Source: Streptomyces griseoluteus (GTDB taxonomy: Bacteria; Actinomycetota; Actinomycetes; Streptomycetales; Streptomycetaceae). From it: a stretch of 64,000 nucleotides of DNA. The stretch spans positions 1 to 64,000 of the forward strand of contig JOBE01000011.1 of assembly GCA_000717735.1 (NCBI GenBank). Reading direction: 5' to 3'. Under the pieces are notes generated by a model. That model ran no database searches, was not told the origin of the DNA, and was given only the letters and a program-made list of their open reading frames with translations. Numbering within the stretch: the first letter of the stretch is position 1; each line of letters starts with the position of its first letter. Below are positions 51,099 to 58,820 of this stretch, piece by piece. A program made the translations under genes and the position numbers.

Positions 51099-52907
51099 TC
51101 AGAGGGCCATGCTCTGGCTCTCGTAGATGGACGGGGCGGGCAGGCCGCGCAGGCCTCCGTCGATGGCGAAGAACAGCGCGGGCATGCCGTCGATGCGCTT
51201 GCCGGTCTTGTCGCGCGAGGGCTTGACCGGGCGGACGCGGTCGGGGTCGTCGCGGGGGCTCTTGCACTCCAGGTTGTCCGCCATCCAGCGGGCGACGGGG
51301 TTCCCGAAGTGCGCGTACTCGCGGGCCTTGAGGCCGCGCATGAACTCGTTCATGGGCGGCGTCATCCGCGTGAACGTCGTGTCCGACTCGACCATCTTGA
51401 GCCGGGTCCGCTTGGCGATGGCCTGCCGGACCGGCTCACCGCACCACTTGTCGTAGGTGGCGTCGATGATCTTGTAGAGGTTGTGGTCGGTCTCGATGTC
51501 GTCGTAGATCGTGTCGTAGTCGATGGTGTCGCCGTCGGTCAGCGTGACCCAGCCGTCCTCGGCCCACTCGGAGAACTTCCCGTCGGTGAACTTGTCGAGG
51601 ATCGGGGCGACGGACTGTGGTGCCCAGAACCGCCACACGATCTCGCCGCCCGGGAAGTACAGCGCCCACGCGGTGAGGTCGAGCTTGGAAGAGAGGTCGA
51701 GGCCGCCCCAGCATCGCTGGCCTTCCAGGCGGCCGGCGATCCATCCGGGGTTCGGGGCGATCTCGCGGGCGTTCATGTCCCACAGGTCCATCGCGATCCA
51801 GCGCGACACCTCCGAGACGCGCTGGTTGAGCCGGAACTGCAGGAAGGCGTGCAGGGCCTTGCGGTCCCCGACGGCTTCCTTGGCCTCTTCCCTCAGGGAC
51901 TGGATGGACAGGAACGTCCCGAGCGCGGGGTTTGCCCAGGCCCAGTTCGTCTCGTCGGACCAGTCCAGGGAGACCGGCAGATCGGGGCGCCCGGGAAACA
52001 GCCGGTGCAGCCGCTCCAGTTCGTCGGGCGTGCGCGGGGTCTTGCGCACGAACACGAAGTGGTGCGGCGCGCGGGCCGGGTCCTCGAGGACGCGGTCGGC
52101 CTCGTCGATGAACTCGGCGCCGAAGGAGTACTGCTGGCTGGTCTCGGTGGTGATCGCCAGCATGAGCGGCTGGGTGCGGGCACCGGTGCCGGTACGCATC
52201 GCCTGCCACAGCGAGTCGTCCGGCTGGGAGAGGACCTCGTCGAGGATGAAGCAGTGCGGCGAGTGCCCGAGCTCGTTGTCGGCGTCGGCCGGGATGACCT
52301 CGTAGTGACTGCCGGTCCGCTCGTCGACGATGCGCCGCGCGGCCTTGACGTGCTCGAGCCGGGCCGCCAGGAGCGGGCTCTTGAGCATCATCTTCTTACA
52401 CGGCTCGAAGACCTTGCCCGCCTGGCGGATCGTGGCGGCCGCGCCGTAGACCTCGGCGGACTCCTCGCCGTCCCCGCACAGCATGTAGAGCGCGATGCCG
52501 GACAGGATCGCGGACTTGCCGTTCTTCCTCGCCATGACGATCGTGGCGCGGGAGTACCGGCGGACGTACCGGCCCCACTGGTCCGACCAGTGGACCTCGC
52601 CGAACAGCGGCCGGATGATCTCGTGTTCCTGCCACGACGCCAGGACGAACCGGGTGTTCGCCAGGGCGCCGGCGGGGTGGACGAGGAGCTCGGCGAAGAA
52701 CGCCACGACCCGGTCCGCGCGCGGCTCGCAGTAGTGCGCGCCGCGCCGCTCGCACGTCTTCCCGTCGAGGGTGTACCCGCAGATGTCGCCCCGCCGCGAG
52801 GCCGGCCGCCACCGCTTGTGGTGGTTGAACGTCATCGCCCGGGCGCGGCCACGCGGCCTGGTGGCTGCCTTGCTACGGGCCGGGCGGGTGGTGGTCCCGG
52901 CAGTCAT
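51099..52907 (-). CDS. Terminase large subunit
   Basis: 602 residues. ATPase with Walker A ARKNGKS (126-132) and Walker B/Glu FILDEV (Asp223-Glu224); C-terminal RNase-H-like nuclease with GGLDLSSKLDLTA (first catalytic Asp) and later acidic residues. HK97/Terminase_1 group. N-terminal Cys-rich insertion ICGYTLDGKTCERRGAHYC may bind zinc. Packages DNA into the prohead. Confidence 0.96.
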   Translation of the reverse strand: MTAGTTTRPARSKAATRPRGRARAMTFNHHKRWRPASRRGDICGYTLDGKTCERRGAHYCEPRADRVVAFFAELLVHPAGALANTRFVLASWQEHEIIRPLFGEVHWSDQWGRYVRRYSRATIVMARKNGKSAILSGIALYMLCGDGEESAEVYGAAATIRQAGKVFEPCKKMMLKSPLLAARLEHVKAARRIVDERTGSHYEVIPADADNELGHSPHCFILDEVLSQPDDSLWQAMRTGTGARTQPLMLAITTETSQQYSFGAEFIDEADRVLEDPARAPHHFVFVRKTPRTPDELERLHRLFPGRPDLPVSLDWSDETNWAWANPALGTFLSIQSLREEAKEAVGDRKALHAFLQFRLNQRVSEVSRWIAMDLWDMNAREIAPNPGWIAGRLEGQRCWGGLDLSSKLDLTAWALYFPGGEIVWRFWAPQSVAPILDKFTDGKFSEWAEDGWVTLTDGDTIDYDTIYDDIETDHNLYKIIDATYDKWCGEPVRQAIAKRTRLKMVESDTTFTRMTPPMNEFMRGLKAREYAHFGNPVARWMADNLECKSPRDDPDRVRPVKPSRDKTGKRIDGMPALFFAIDGGLRGLPAPSIYESQSMAL

Positions 52908-52925
52908 GGCACCCCCTCACATCGG

Positions 52926-53408
52926 TCAGGACAGCAGGCGCTCCGCTCCGCCGGGCTTCTCCTGGCCGCCGATGTGCAGCTGCGCGCGGTCGCTCGGGGT
53001 CAGGCCGAACCGGGCGCCGTACCGCTGCACCTGCGCGTCGGCCGCGTCCAGCGCCATCAACCACGCGTTCTTGCCCATCCGGTGCCCGCTGATGTCGCCG
53101 TTCTTGTTGAACACCGGGTGCTCGACGACGGCGCCCTCGGCCGCGACGTGCTCGGCGGCCTCGCGCCGACGGGCCACCGCGTCACACCAGTTGGCGAACG
53201 CCTCGACGTCCCAAGGGGTCAGGACTCCCTTGGTGATGAGGTCGTCCGCGAGGGACTCCCACACCTCGACGGCGTCCGTCCGGAGCCAGGCCGGCGCGGT
53301 GATGTCGCCCTGGTCAGGCTGCGGCTCGTCGGTGTTGATGCGGTCCGCGCGGTCGCCGTGCAGCACGCGCAGCACAGTCGGCTTGGGCGCGGGTCCTCGC
53401 TGCCCCAT
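52926..53408 (-). CDS. Terminase small subunit (P27 family)
   Basis: 160 residues. MGQRGPAPKPTVLRVLHGDRADR is the classic P27 opening; the helical body with VEAFANWCDAVARRREA follows, ending in the conserved RFGLTPSDRAQL. Recognises the pac/cos DNA. Starts 150 bases from the HNH gene; see the palindromes between them. Confidence 0.95.
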   Translation of the reverse strand: MGQRGPAPKPTVLRVLHGDRADRINTDEPQPDQGDITAPAWLRTDAVEVWESLADDLITKGVLTPWDVEAFANWCDAVARRREAAEHVAAEGAVVEHPVFNKNGDISGHRMGKNAWLMALDAADAQVQRYGARFGLTPSDRAQLHIGGQEKPGGAERLLS

Positions 53409-53492
53409 GATCACCTCCGGTGACATTCGGTTACGTCGGACAGGCCCGGTACGGCGGATCCCGATACCTGTCAAGGCGTGCCTGGGCTCCCC

Positions 53493-53521
53493 CCCGCGTT
53501 CCGCGGGTCCCCTGGCCAGGG
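53493..53521. other. Palindromes in the HNH-terminase gap (cos candidate)
   Basis: CCCGCG-ttc-CGCGGG (53493-53507) and CCCTGGCCAGGG (53510-53521) lie side by side in a GC-rich non-coding gap. Phages with an HNH nuclease beside terminase typically have cos here. Confidence 0.35.
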
Positions 53522-53558
53522 ATTGGAGGCCCCCTCCCCCCACGCTGGACCGTGACGA

Positions 53559-53924
53559 TCAGTAGCGAGGCCCGTCGTTCCAGCCTCCGGGCTGGTGGCG
53601 GGCGGTCTCCTTCGAGTGGCACGAGGCGCACAGGCCGCGGCCTCGGCGGGGGTCGTGCTCGTCCAGGCCGCGCGCCTGCAGCTCGCGCTTGGACAGCGGC
53701 CAGTGGTCGGCCTGGGTGGCCGCAGTGCTCCTGCAGAGCACGCACGTGGCGTCCCGCTCCAGGACCCCGGCACGAAACCGCTGCTCGTGCTCGCGCCCGT
53801 AGCCCTTGGCCGAGGCCGAGCGGCGGGGCCGGCGCTTGTCGTGCGGGGCGCACTTCGAGGCAGGGGGGGTGGCCATGGCGCCGCAGCCGGGTGTCGTACA
53901 ACGTCGTGGGGCGCGGCTGGGCAA
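53559..53924 (-). CDS. HNH endonuclease (terminase-associated)
   Basis: 121 residues. N-terminal zinc finger RRCTTPGCGAMA...KCAPH, then HNH core CVLCRSTAATQADHWPLS and GLCASCHSKETARH. TTG at 53924 is chosen because it retains the zinc finger and lies 1 base after the upstream stop; an ATG at 53876 would cut the finger. In HK97-like phages this HNH protein is required with terminase for cos cleavage. Confidence 0.88.
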   Translation of the reverse strand: MPSRAPRRCTTPGCGAMATPPASKCAPHDKRRPRRSASAKGYGREHEQRFRAGVLERDATCVLCRSTAATQADHWPLSKRELQARGLDEHDPRRGRGLCASCHSKETARHQPGGWNDGPRY

Positions 53925-53925
53925 C

Positions 53926-54123
53926 TCAGGTCGCCCTGCGCGTGAGGAGCACCCAGAGACCGTAGAGGGCGCCACGGATGCGCGGAACGTGCACGACGAG
54001 GGTGACGCTCAGCGGGCCGTCCGGGGCCCCGGTGTGTGTCGCGGCGTAGCCGGGCCACGTGAGGTGGGTGCGGGCGCCGACCCAGCGGGGGATGCCAGGG
54101 GCGCGGCCAAGGGTGGTGACCAT
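53926..54123 (-). CDS. Phage hypothetical protein
   Basis: 65 residues, MVTTLGRAPGIPRWVGARTH at the start and a hydrophobic segment near the C-terminus (IRGALYGLWVLLTRR), perhaps membrane-associated. AGGAGG precedes the ATG. No family recognised. Confidence 0.6.
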   Translation of the reverse strand: MVTTLGRAPGIPRWVGARTHLTWPGYAATHTGAPDGPLSVTLVVHVPRIRGALYGLWVLLTRRAT

Positions 54124-54125
54124 GA

Positions 54126-54311
54126 CTACCTCCTGCAGATCGCTCGGATGTGGTCCTCGATGACGGCGAACTGCGCGTTCATCTCGTCGCTGTTGAGGTG
54201 GCCGTCGCGGCGTTGGGCGCGCCAGGTGTACCAGACATGCTCGTACGCCTCGGTGGTGGCGTAGTCGTCGTGCCGGGGCTCAGGCGCGACCGAGGCGGCT
54301 GTGCGTGGCAT
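54126..54311 (-). CDS. Phage hypothetical protein
   Basis: 61 residues, acidic and helical (ATTEAYEHVWYTWRAQRRD...NAQFAVIEDHIRAI). ATG 54311 shares its base with the preceding stop, so it is coupled. Unknown function. Confidence 0.6.
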   Translation of the reverse strand: MPRTAASVAPEPRHDDYATTEAYEHVWYTWRAQRRDGHLNSDEMNAQFAVIEDHIRAICRR

Positions 54312-54541
54312 CAGACGCTCAGGCTCGTGAGGGGAACGCCGTGCTCGGCCCGGAGCTGTTCGCGGCTGGGCATGTCCGTGTGGTCGATCCATCCGGAGGT
54401 CCAGCCGCAGTTGCACAGGAGGTGCACGCGCCCTGTAGGCCGGGTGTCTGCCCACACCTGCCCTCGCTCGGTCACGGGGCCGGCGGTCGTCTCGACCTGC
54501 CTGTAGACGGACAGGCGGTGCTGGGCAGTCCAGGCAGCCAT
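54311..54541 (-). CDS. Phage hypothetical, single Cys pair
   Basis: 76 residues: MAAWTAQHRLSVYRQVETT, then VHLLCNCGWTSGWIDHT. A CxC plus later His could bind metal. GAAGGAGG before the ATG. Unknown function. Confidence 0.6.
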   Translation of the reverse strand: MAAWTAQHRLSVYRQVETTAGPVTERGQVWADTRPTGRVHLLCNCGWTSGWIDHTDMPSREQLRAEHGVPLTSLSV

Positions 54542-54552
54542 TGCGCCTCCTT

Positions 54553-54753
54553 CTATCCGATATCGAGCGTGGCAGGGACCACGAGGGTGCCGCGTGCGCC
54601 GCACCGGGTGGCGAACGCTTCCAGCGTGCTGGCGCCTCGCCCGAAGTGCTGCTCCTCCTCGGCGGACACTTGGTCGATGACGAAGACGAACGGGGTGGTC
54701 AGCTCGTCGCCGGAGCCCTCCATGGGGAGTTCGAGGATCTGGATGCGGGCCAT
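54553..54753 (-). CDS. Phage hypothetical, alpha/beta
   Basis: 66 residues, MARIQILELPMEGSGDELTT and FVFVIDQVSAEEEQHFGRG. GGAGG 5 bases before ATG. Resembles small single-domain actinophage proteins of unknown role. Confidence 0.6.
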   Translation of the reverse strand: MARIQILELPMEGSGDELTTPFVFVIDQVSAEEEQHFGRGASTLEAFATRCGARGTLVVPATLDIG

Positions 54754-54773
54754 GGTCGCCTCCGGTGTGGGAA

Positions 54774-54851
54774 GGCCCGTCCGCGTCGGGGATCGCGGAC
54801 GGGCCGGTCTGGGGACGCGAACGGCCCCGACCAAAGGGTGGTCGGGGCCGT
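54774..54851. terminator. Tandem hairpins ahead of the late region
   Basis: Two perfect stems: ggcccgtccgcg / cgcggacgggcc (54774-54805) and acggccccgacca / tggtcggggccgt (54821-54851). They follow the MerR-like gene (55156) on minus and so probably insulate early from late transcription. Confidence 0.88.
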
Positions 54852-54922
54852 CGTGAGCGTGTGCGCCGCCCGTTTCCGGGCATGGCTGTCTTCCGAAAGC
54901 GTGGCCTATCCGTTTGCCCACG

Positions 54923-55156
54923 TCAAGCGGCCTTGTCCTTTCGCCGGTTCCCGCTGTACGGCTTGGCCGCGACGCGGGCGGCCTGAACGTCCTCGACGCG
55001 GTAGAGGGGGCGCAGGGGGGAGCCGCCGCAGCGGGTGAGGATGCCGCGCCTCACCCAGTCGCGGATGGTCGCGGGCTGCACTCCAGCGGCGAGGGCGGCG
55101 AGGGATGTGGTGAGGGTGCCGGCGGGCGGGTGTAGGTACTCCATGATCCCCATCAT
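54923..55156 (-). CDS. MerR/excisionase-type DNA-binding protein
   Basis: 77 residues, a single winged helix: LTTSLAALAAGVQPATIRDWVRRGIL, then CGGSPLRPLYRVEDVQ as the wing, typical of small HTH_17/excisionase-like proteins. ATG 55156 has GAGGG 7 bases upstream; 55153 and 55144 are alternatives. A perfect 11-bp inverted repeat overlaps this leader. Confidence 0.8.
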   Translation of the reverse strand: MMGIMEYLHPPAGTLTTSLAALAAGVQPATIRDWVRRGILTRCGGSPLRPLYRVEDVQAARVAAKPYSGNRRKDKAA

Positions 55157-55158
55157 GC

Positions 55159-55198
55159 CTCTGCCCTCGGCGGGGCGCTGTTCCCGACGAGGGCAGAG
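55159..55198. promoter_or_regulatory. 11-bp inverted repeat at the MerR-like leader
   Basis: CTCTGCCCTCG (55159-55169) and CGAGGGCAGAG (55188-55198), 18-base centre. The proximal arm includes the Shine-Dalgarno, so either DNA binding or an RNA hairpin could block the gene. Confidence 0.65.
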
Positions 55199-55283
55199 TC
55201 CGAGCTGCGGGCAGCCAGCGCGCAATCAGTCCAAATGCTGATGTGGGCACCGTAGCCGTGGGCACTGACAGTTGAGGTGACGG

Positions 55284-55520
55284 TCAGTTCAGGTACTCCG
55301 TGCGCGGGTCGGCGGCGGCGCGGGTGAGGAGGTCGACGGGGTCGATGGGCGCGGGGGGCGCGAAGTGGTGACCGTCGGGGCACATGAGGCGGCCGGCGCC
55401 GCCGTCAGGCCCGTAGATGGTCAGTTCCTCGGTGGCGGCGCACTGCGGGCAGGCCACGGCTCCGCCGTTGGGGTGGGCGATGCGTCCTCGGATGGTGATG
55501 TCGTGGTGGTCGTAGGACAT
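55284..55520 (-). CDS. Zinc-ribbon phage protein
   Basis: 78 residues. Zinc-ribbon pattern CPQC...MCPDGHH; N-terminal MSYDHHDITIRGRI is a short strand. Good AGGAGAG before the ATG. Similar small zinc proteins occur in Streptomyces mobile elements; function unknown. Confidence 0.7.
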   Translation of the reverse strand: MSYDHHDITIRGRIAHPNGGAVACPQCAATEELTIYGPDGGAGRLMCPDGHHFAPPAPIDPVDLLTRAAADPRTEYLN

Positions 55521-55566
55521 GGTGTCTCTCCTTCGGTGGGTGGTGCAGTGGGTGAGGGGGCGGTGG

Positions 55567-55659
55567 TCAGTGGCCGCAGTTCGGCCGGGTCCACCAGCCG
55601 CAGGCCGCGCAGTAGTCGGCGCCGGTGAGGGCGGCGAGGGCCGTGAGCAGGTGTCGCAT
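55567..55659 (-). CDS. 30-residue Cys-rich peptide
   Basis: MRHLLTALAALTGADYCAAC then GWWTRPNCGH. GGAG 6-7 bases before the ATG. CxxC plus C and H form a minimal zinc knuckle; peptides of this kind flank spread genes in Streptomyces plasmids and AICEs (from memory). Confidence 0.55.
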   Translation of the reverse strand: MRHLLTALAALTGADYCAACGWWTRPNCGH

Positions 55660-55688
55660 GTGGGTCTCCGGGTGGTCTACGGCCCCTT

Positions 55689-56309
55689 CTACGGCTGGTC
55701 TACAGGCTCGGCGTCGGGTGCCTGACCTGTGTCAACAGCCTCGTCGGGGGTGTCTACGGGTGTGGGGGAGAGGAGGGCCTCAACGTCGGCGGCCTTGATG
55801 CCGCTGCGCCCGGTCTCGGTGCCGATACGGAGGCTCTTGTGGATCGGGACTCCGCAGCGGATGAGGAGAGCGCGAAGGCGGACGTCGTCGAGGTGGGCGG
55901 CGGCCGGGCGGGCCTGGAGCGCTGCGTAGAGCTCACGGAGGTGGATCCCAGGCCGGTCGCCGATGAGGGTCCGAACACCGATGAGCACGCGGCGCTGGAG
56001 CTCCTCCTCGGTGGGTGGTACGGGCGGGACGGGCCGTCCGGCGCGCCATGCGGCGAAGGCGTAGGCCCCCGCGGTGATGGCGAGCAGGCGCGGCTGGTCG
56101 TGTGCGGTACGCCAGGCCATGAGGCTGCCGAACGCTGCTCCGCCGATCCGTCCGGTGAGGGGCCAGGCCGTGGTGCGGGCGAGGAGCTCACGGTGTCCGG
56201 CGGCGAGGCGGCGGCGGTGGATCCGCTGCGCTGCCCATCGAGGCCGCCCGCGCCCGAAGGCGGGTACAGGCGGCAGTTCGAGGGTGTCGGCCTCGGGGTC
56301 GCTGCCCAC
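55689..56309 (-). CDS. Spread-module hypothetical with winged-helix-like C-terminus
   Basis: 206 residues. Arg-rich N-terminus, one hydrophobic stretch (LLAITAGAYAFAAWRA) and a C-terminal half with GVPIHKSLRIGTETGRSGIKAADVEALL, resembling a winged-helix wing. GTG lies 2 bases after the previous stop. Part of the Spd-like cluster; specific role unknown. Confidence 0.6.
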   Translation of the reverse strand: MGSDPEADTLELPPVPAFGRGRPRWAAQRIHRRRLAAGHRELLARTTAWPLTGRIGGAAFGSLMAWRTAHDQPRLLAITAGAYAFAAWRAGRPVPPVPPTEEELQRRVLIGVRTLIGDRPGIHLRELYAALQARPAAAHLDDVRLRALLIRCGVPIHKSLRIGTETGRSGIKAADVEALLSPTPVDTPDEAVDTGQAPDAEPVDQP

Positions 56310-56311
56310 GG

Positions 56312-56611
56312 TCAGACGGTGCCGGCCAGGTTGGCGACCATCTGCGCGACGTTCCCAAAGAGCATGGCGACCATGGTGCCGATCTGGGTGCCGGAGAGGG
56401 AGAGGCCGAGGCCGAGGCAGACGAACCCGGGGAGCAGCTGGAGCTTCTTGGTGTCCTTGCCGTGCTTGTGCATCCACCAGGCGATGCCGCTGAGGGCGAG
56501 GATCAGGAGGACGGAGATCGGGACGGAGCCGCCCTGTCCGGAGGCGGCGGCCGGGGCGGCCATGGTGTGGGCGGCGGCGGTGTCGATGGCGGCGAGGAGG
56601 TTCATGTTCAT
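56312..56611 (-). CDS. Spd-like small membrane protein
   Basis: 99 residues. Three hydrophobic helices: AAHTMAAPAAASG.., SVPISVLLILALSGIAWWM and QLLPGFVCLGLGLSLSGTQI. Topology, size and neighbours resemble small Spd (plasmid spread) proteins. GAGG 8 bases before the ATG. Confidence 0.65.
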   Translation of the reverse strand: MNMNLLAAIDTAAAHTMAAPAAASGQGGSVPISVLLILALSGIAWWMHKHGKDTKKLQLLPGFVCLGLGLSLSGTQIGTMVAMLFGNVAQMVANLAGTV

Positions 56612-56620
56612 CGGGGGTCC

Positions 56621-56785
56621 TCAGTACGAGAGCGCGATGATCGCGGCGACGAGCAGGAGGGCGGCGAGGGTGATGCGCGCGGTGATGCGGCGCGCGGTCG
56701 ACCCGGCCGGGGCGAGGCGGGTGAGGAGCGCGGCGGCGGGGATGCCGAGGAGGCCGTAGTAGCCGAGGGCGTGGAAGGTGATCAC
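56621..56785 (-). CDS. 54-residue two-helix membrane peptide
   Basis: GTG start overlaps the stop of the Spd-like gene before it (GTGA). Two transmembrane helices: ALGYYGLLGIPAAALLTRLA and RITLAALLLVAAIIALSY. Small Spd-type membrane peptide; no function shown. Confidence 0.65.
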   Translation of the reverse strand: MITFHALGYYGLLGIPAAALLTRLAPAGSTARRITARITLAALLLVAAIIALSY

Positions 56786-57924
56786 AGGAATCCGCCCTCC
56801 ATCGGGCGCGGCTTCTCCCCGGTGTCCTTCGGCCGGGCCCGGGACAGGACGGTGCGGACGTAGGGCGCATCCGTCGTGATGCCGTTGATGCGACCGACGC
56901 GGGCCACGATGTCGGCAGCCCTGGCGTCCGGCCCGAGGACTTCGGCGGCGGTGAGGATGGCGGCGGCCTTCGAGGGCGCAGGCAGCGGAGGGAGCTGCTG
57001 CGCATCGTCCGCATCACCGGGCGCATCATCCGCGTCGTCGCGCTCCAGGGTGGCTCGGGCCGGGGGGCGCCCGAGGACGAGGACCACGTCGACCGCGTCC
57101 ACGATCACCCCGTGTTCGACGAGGAGAGAGGCGAGCTCGACCGGCGTCGCATCAGGGTGCGCATCACCGGTGATACGGATGACGTCCGCGGGGTCCATCT
57201 CGGCGAAGCGGCGCCGCAGGACCTCCCGCGCCGAGTGCCGGTTCGGGGCCGGCGCCGTCGGCTCCGGGGCGGGGGTGGGGGTAGGGGCTCCCATCATCGT
57301 GCGGAGCGCGGCGTCAGCGCCGTCGGCGACCCGGACCCGCTGGACGCCGAGGAGCTCGTCGGAGAGTTCGGCGTCTCCGGCGCCGATGATGCGGGCGATG
57401 CGCCAGGTGGCACGCTCGGAGCGCCATCGGGCGATGCGCCCGGGGTGCCGGGCGGCGCGCGCCTGGTGGTAGGCGAGGGCGCGGGCGGCGGCGGCGTTGC
57501 GGCGGGCGACCTCGGCGTCGGCGCGGGTGCGGTAGACGACGATCCGGCGGGCGACGAGCCCGAGCCCTTCGGCGGCGCCGCTCATGCCCATGGGGGTCAC
57601 GGCGTAGACGACGGCCTCGGTGAGGGTGTCGGCGACGGCGAGGCCGATGACGGAGGCGGCGGCCGGGGCGAGCCAGAGGCCGACGCGGACGGGGGCGGGG
57701 GCGGCCTGGCCGAGCATGGTCAGGCCGACCATGACGAGGGCCAGGACGAGGGTGACGCCTTCGCCGGCGGCGACGGCGCCGAGGGCGGTCTCGGCGCGGC
57801 CGAACTCGACGGTCACGTTGGTGAAGGTGGCCCAGCCTCCGCCGGCGCCGACGGCGACCATGGGGACGGCGGCGGCGGCGAGGACGGCGATCTGTCCGCC
57901 GGTGAGTTCGCGGGTGGTGGTCAT
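56782..57924 (-). CDS. Spd/conjugal-transfer-type membrane protein
   Basis: 380 residues. Three to four N-terminal transmembrane helices (~10-30, 48-70, 82-110), then LGLVARRIVVYRTRADAEVARRN, YHQARAARHPGRIARWRSERATWR and LLGVQRVRVADGADAALRTM, matching my recollection of the long Streptomyces Spd/conjugal-transfer family. A Pro-rich linker and a helix-turn-helix-like C-terminus follow. In plasmids and AICEs these proteins help the intramycelial spread of DNA. Start overlaps the next upstream gene. Confidence 0.72.
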   Translation of the reverse strand: MTTTRELTGGQIAVLAAAAVPMVAVGAGGGWATFTNVTVEFGRAETALGAVAAGEGVTLVLALVMVGLTMLGQAAPAPVRVGLWLAPAAASVIGLAVADTLTEAVVYAVTPMGMSGAAEGLGLVARRIVVYRTRADAEVARRNAAAARALAYHQARAARHPGRIARWRSERATWRIARIIGAGDAELSDELLGVQRVRVADGADAALRTMMGAPTPTPAPEPTAPAPNRHSAREVLRRRFAEMDPADVIRITGDAHPDATPVELASLLVEHGVIVDAVDVVLVLGRPPARATLERDDADDAPGDADDAQQLPPLPAPSKAAAILTAAEVLGPDARAADIVARVGRINGITTDAPYVRTVLSRARPKDTGEKPRPMEGGFL

Positions 57925-58154
57925 GGCGTGCGGCCTTCCTCGGCGTCGAGGGCGGCGAGGAGCGACCGGAGCCGGTAGTCCAGGGTGCTCGCGGCCATGA
58001 GCATGGCGGCGAGGCTGTGGATGTCCGAGGCGGCGCAGGCGTCGAGGGCCTCTTGGGCGAGGCGCCGGGCGGCGTCGACCGGGAGGGGCCTCGGGGCGGG
58101 GTCGCGGGTCGGGTCGTACAGCGGGTCGAGGCCGGCGGTGCTGACGGTGGTCAC
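57921..58154 (-). CDS. Phage hypothetical protein
   Basis: 77 residues, helical (AARRLAQEALDACAASDIHS, LAAMLMAASTLDYRLRSLL). GTG overlaps the preceding stop. Function unknown; part of one translationally coupled chain 56621-58453. Confidence 0.6.
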   Translation of the reverse strand: MTTVSTAGLDPLYDPTRDPAPRPLPVDAARRLAQEALDACAASDIHSLAAMLMAASTLDYRLRSLLAALDAEEGRTP

Positions 58155-58453
58155 TGGGTGACCCCCTGCGCGATGAGGCGGAGCTGCGCGGCGTACTCGC
58201 CGCGGGTCTGCGGGTGGCGGACGAAGGGCATCGCGGCGAGCAGGTCCTGCTCGGCGGCGAACGCGGCCTCGGTGGGTCCGTGGAGCCGCTCGGCGAGGAC
58301 GAGGGGGCGCGCGAGGCGGATGCCCTCGTTCATCTCGGCGTTGGGGTGGACTCGCTCAAGGGTGTCGGCGAGCTGGGCGAGGAGACTGCGGGTCTCCTCG
58401 GTGATCCCCGACGGGGGTACGGGCGCGTGGGTGCGCATGACATCATCGGCCAT
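58151..58453 (-). CDS. Phage hypothetical protein
   Basis: 100 residues, helical and acidic: SLLAQLADTLERVHPNAEM, LARPLVLAERLHGPTEAAF. GGAGG before the ATG. First gene of the coupled chain ending in the Spd-like proteins; function unknown. Confidence 0.6.
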   Translation of the reverse strand: MADDVMRTHAPVPPSGITEETRSLLAQLADTLERVHPNAEMNEGIRLARPLVLAERLHGPTEAAFAAEQDLLAAMPFVRHPQTRGEYAAQLRLIAQGVTQ

Positions 58454-58514
58454 GGCCGATCCTCCTGGTCTAGTCAGGATGGGTGTCGGTCGGAGGGTCG
58501 GGCGACGCGCGCGC

Positions 58515-58538
58515 CACTGGGTGTTCCACCACCCGGTG
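58515..58538 (-). terminator. Hairpin after the 70-residue HTH gene
   Basis: cactgggtg / cacccggtg, 9-bp stem with one wobble and a 6-base loop. Confidence 0.5.
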
Positions 58539-58559
58539 AGCTGTCGTCCGGCCCTCGCT

Positions 58560-58772
58560 CTATTCGGTTGTTCGGTACTTGTTGATCGCGTTGTTGATCG
58601 CGGTCCAGCTCCTGCCGGTGGCTTTCGCGACCGCGTAGACGCTGCCGAGTTCGTCCAGACCCTCGACGGCAGCCTGACCCCGGCGTGCGGCGGCCTCCAG
58701 CAGTTGGGACTGGAGCTGTTCCACCAGCTCGTCCTCCCTCGCGAACCGGACCCGCCAGGGTTCGGTGTTCAC
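58560..58772 (-). CDS. Small HTH protein
   Basis: 70 residues. N-terminal amphipathic helix, then LGSVYAVAKATGRSWTAINNAI, a helix-turn-helix-like pair in which the second helix would read DNA. GTG 58772. A TATACACA-free palindrome TATCACA-N6-TGTGATA lies 12 bases upstream of the start, which makes autoregulation plausible. Confidence 0.65.
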   Translation of the reverse strand: MNTEPWRVRFAREDELVEQLQSQLLEAAARRGQAAVEGLDELGSVYAVAKATGRSWTAINNAINKYRTTE

Positions 58773-58783
58773 GAGGGAGAACG

Positions 58784-58803
58784 TATCACAGGGGGGTGTG
58801 ATA
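58784..58803. promoter_or_regulatory. TATCACA-N6-TGTGATA operator
   Basis: A perfect 7-bp palindrome with a GGGGGG centre, in the 48-base gap between two minus-strand genes, just upstream of the small HTH gene. Confidence 0.7.
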
Positions 58804-58820
58804 GTCGAGGCTGGTCCGGC

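Noticed and set aside
48176..51226. 1016-codon plus-strand frame opposite portal and protease
   Set aside because: Antisense shadow; portal, MuF and protease motifs are all on minus.
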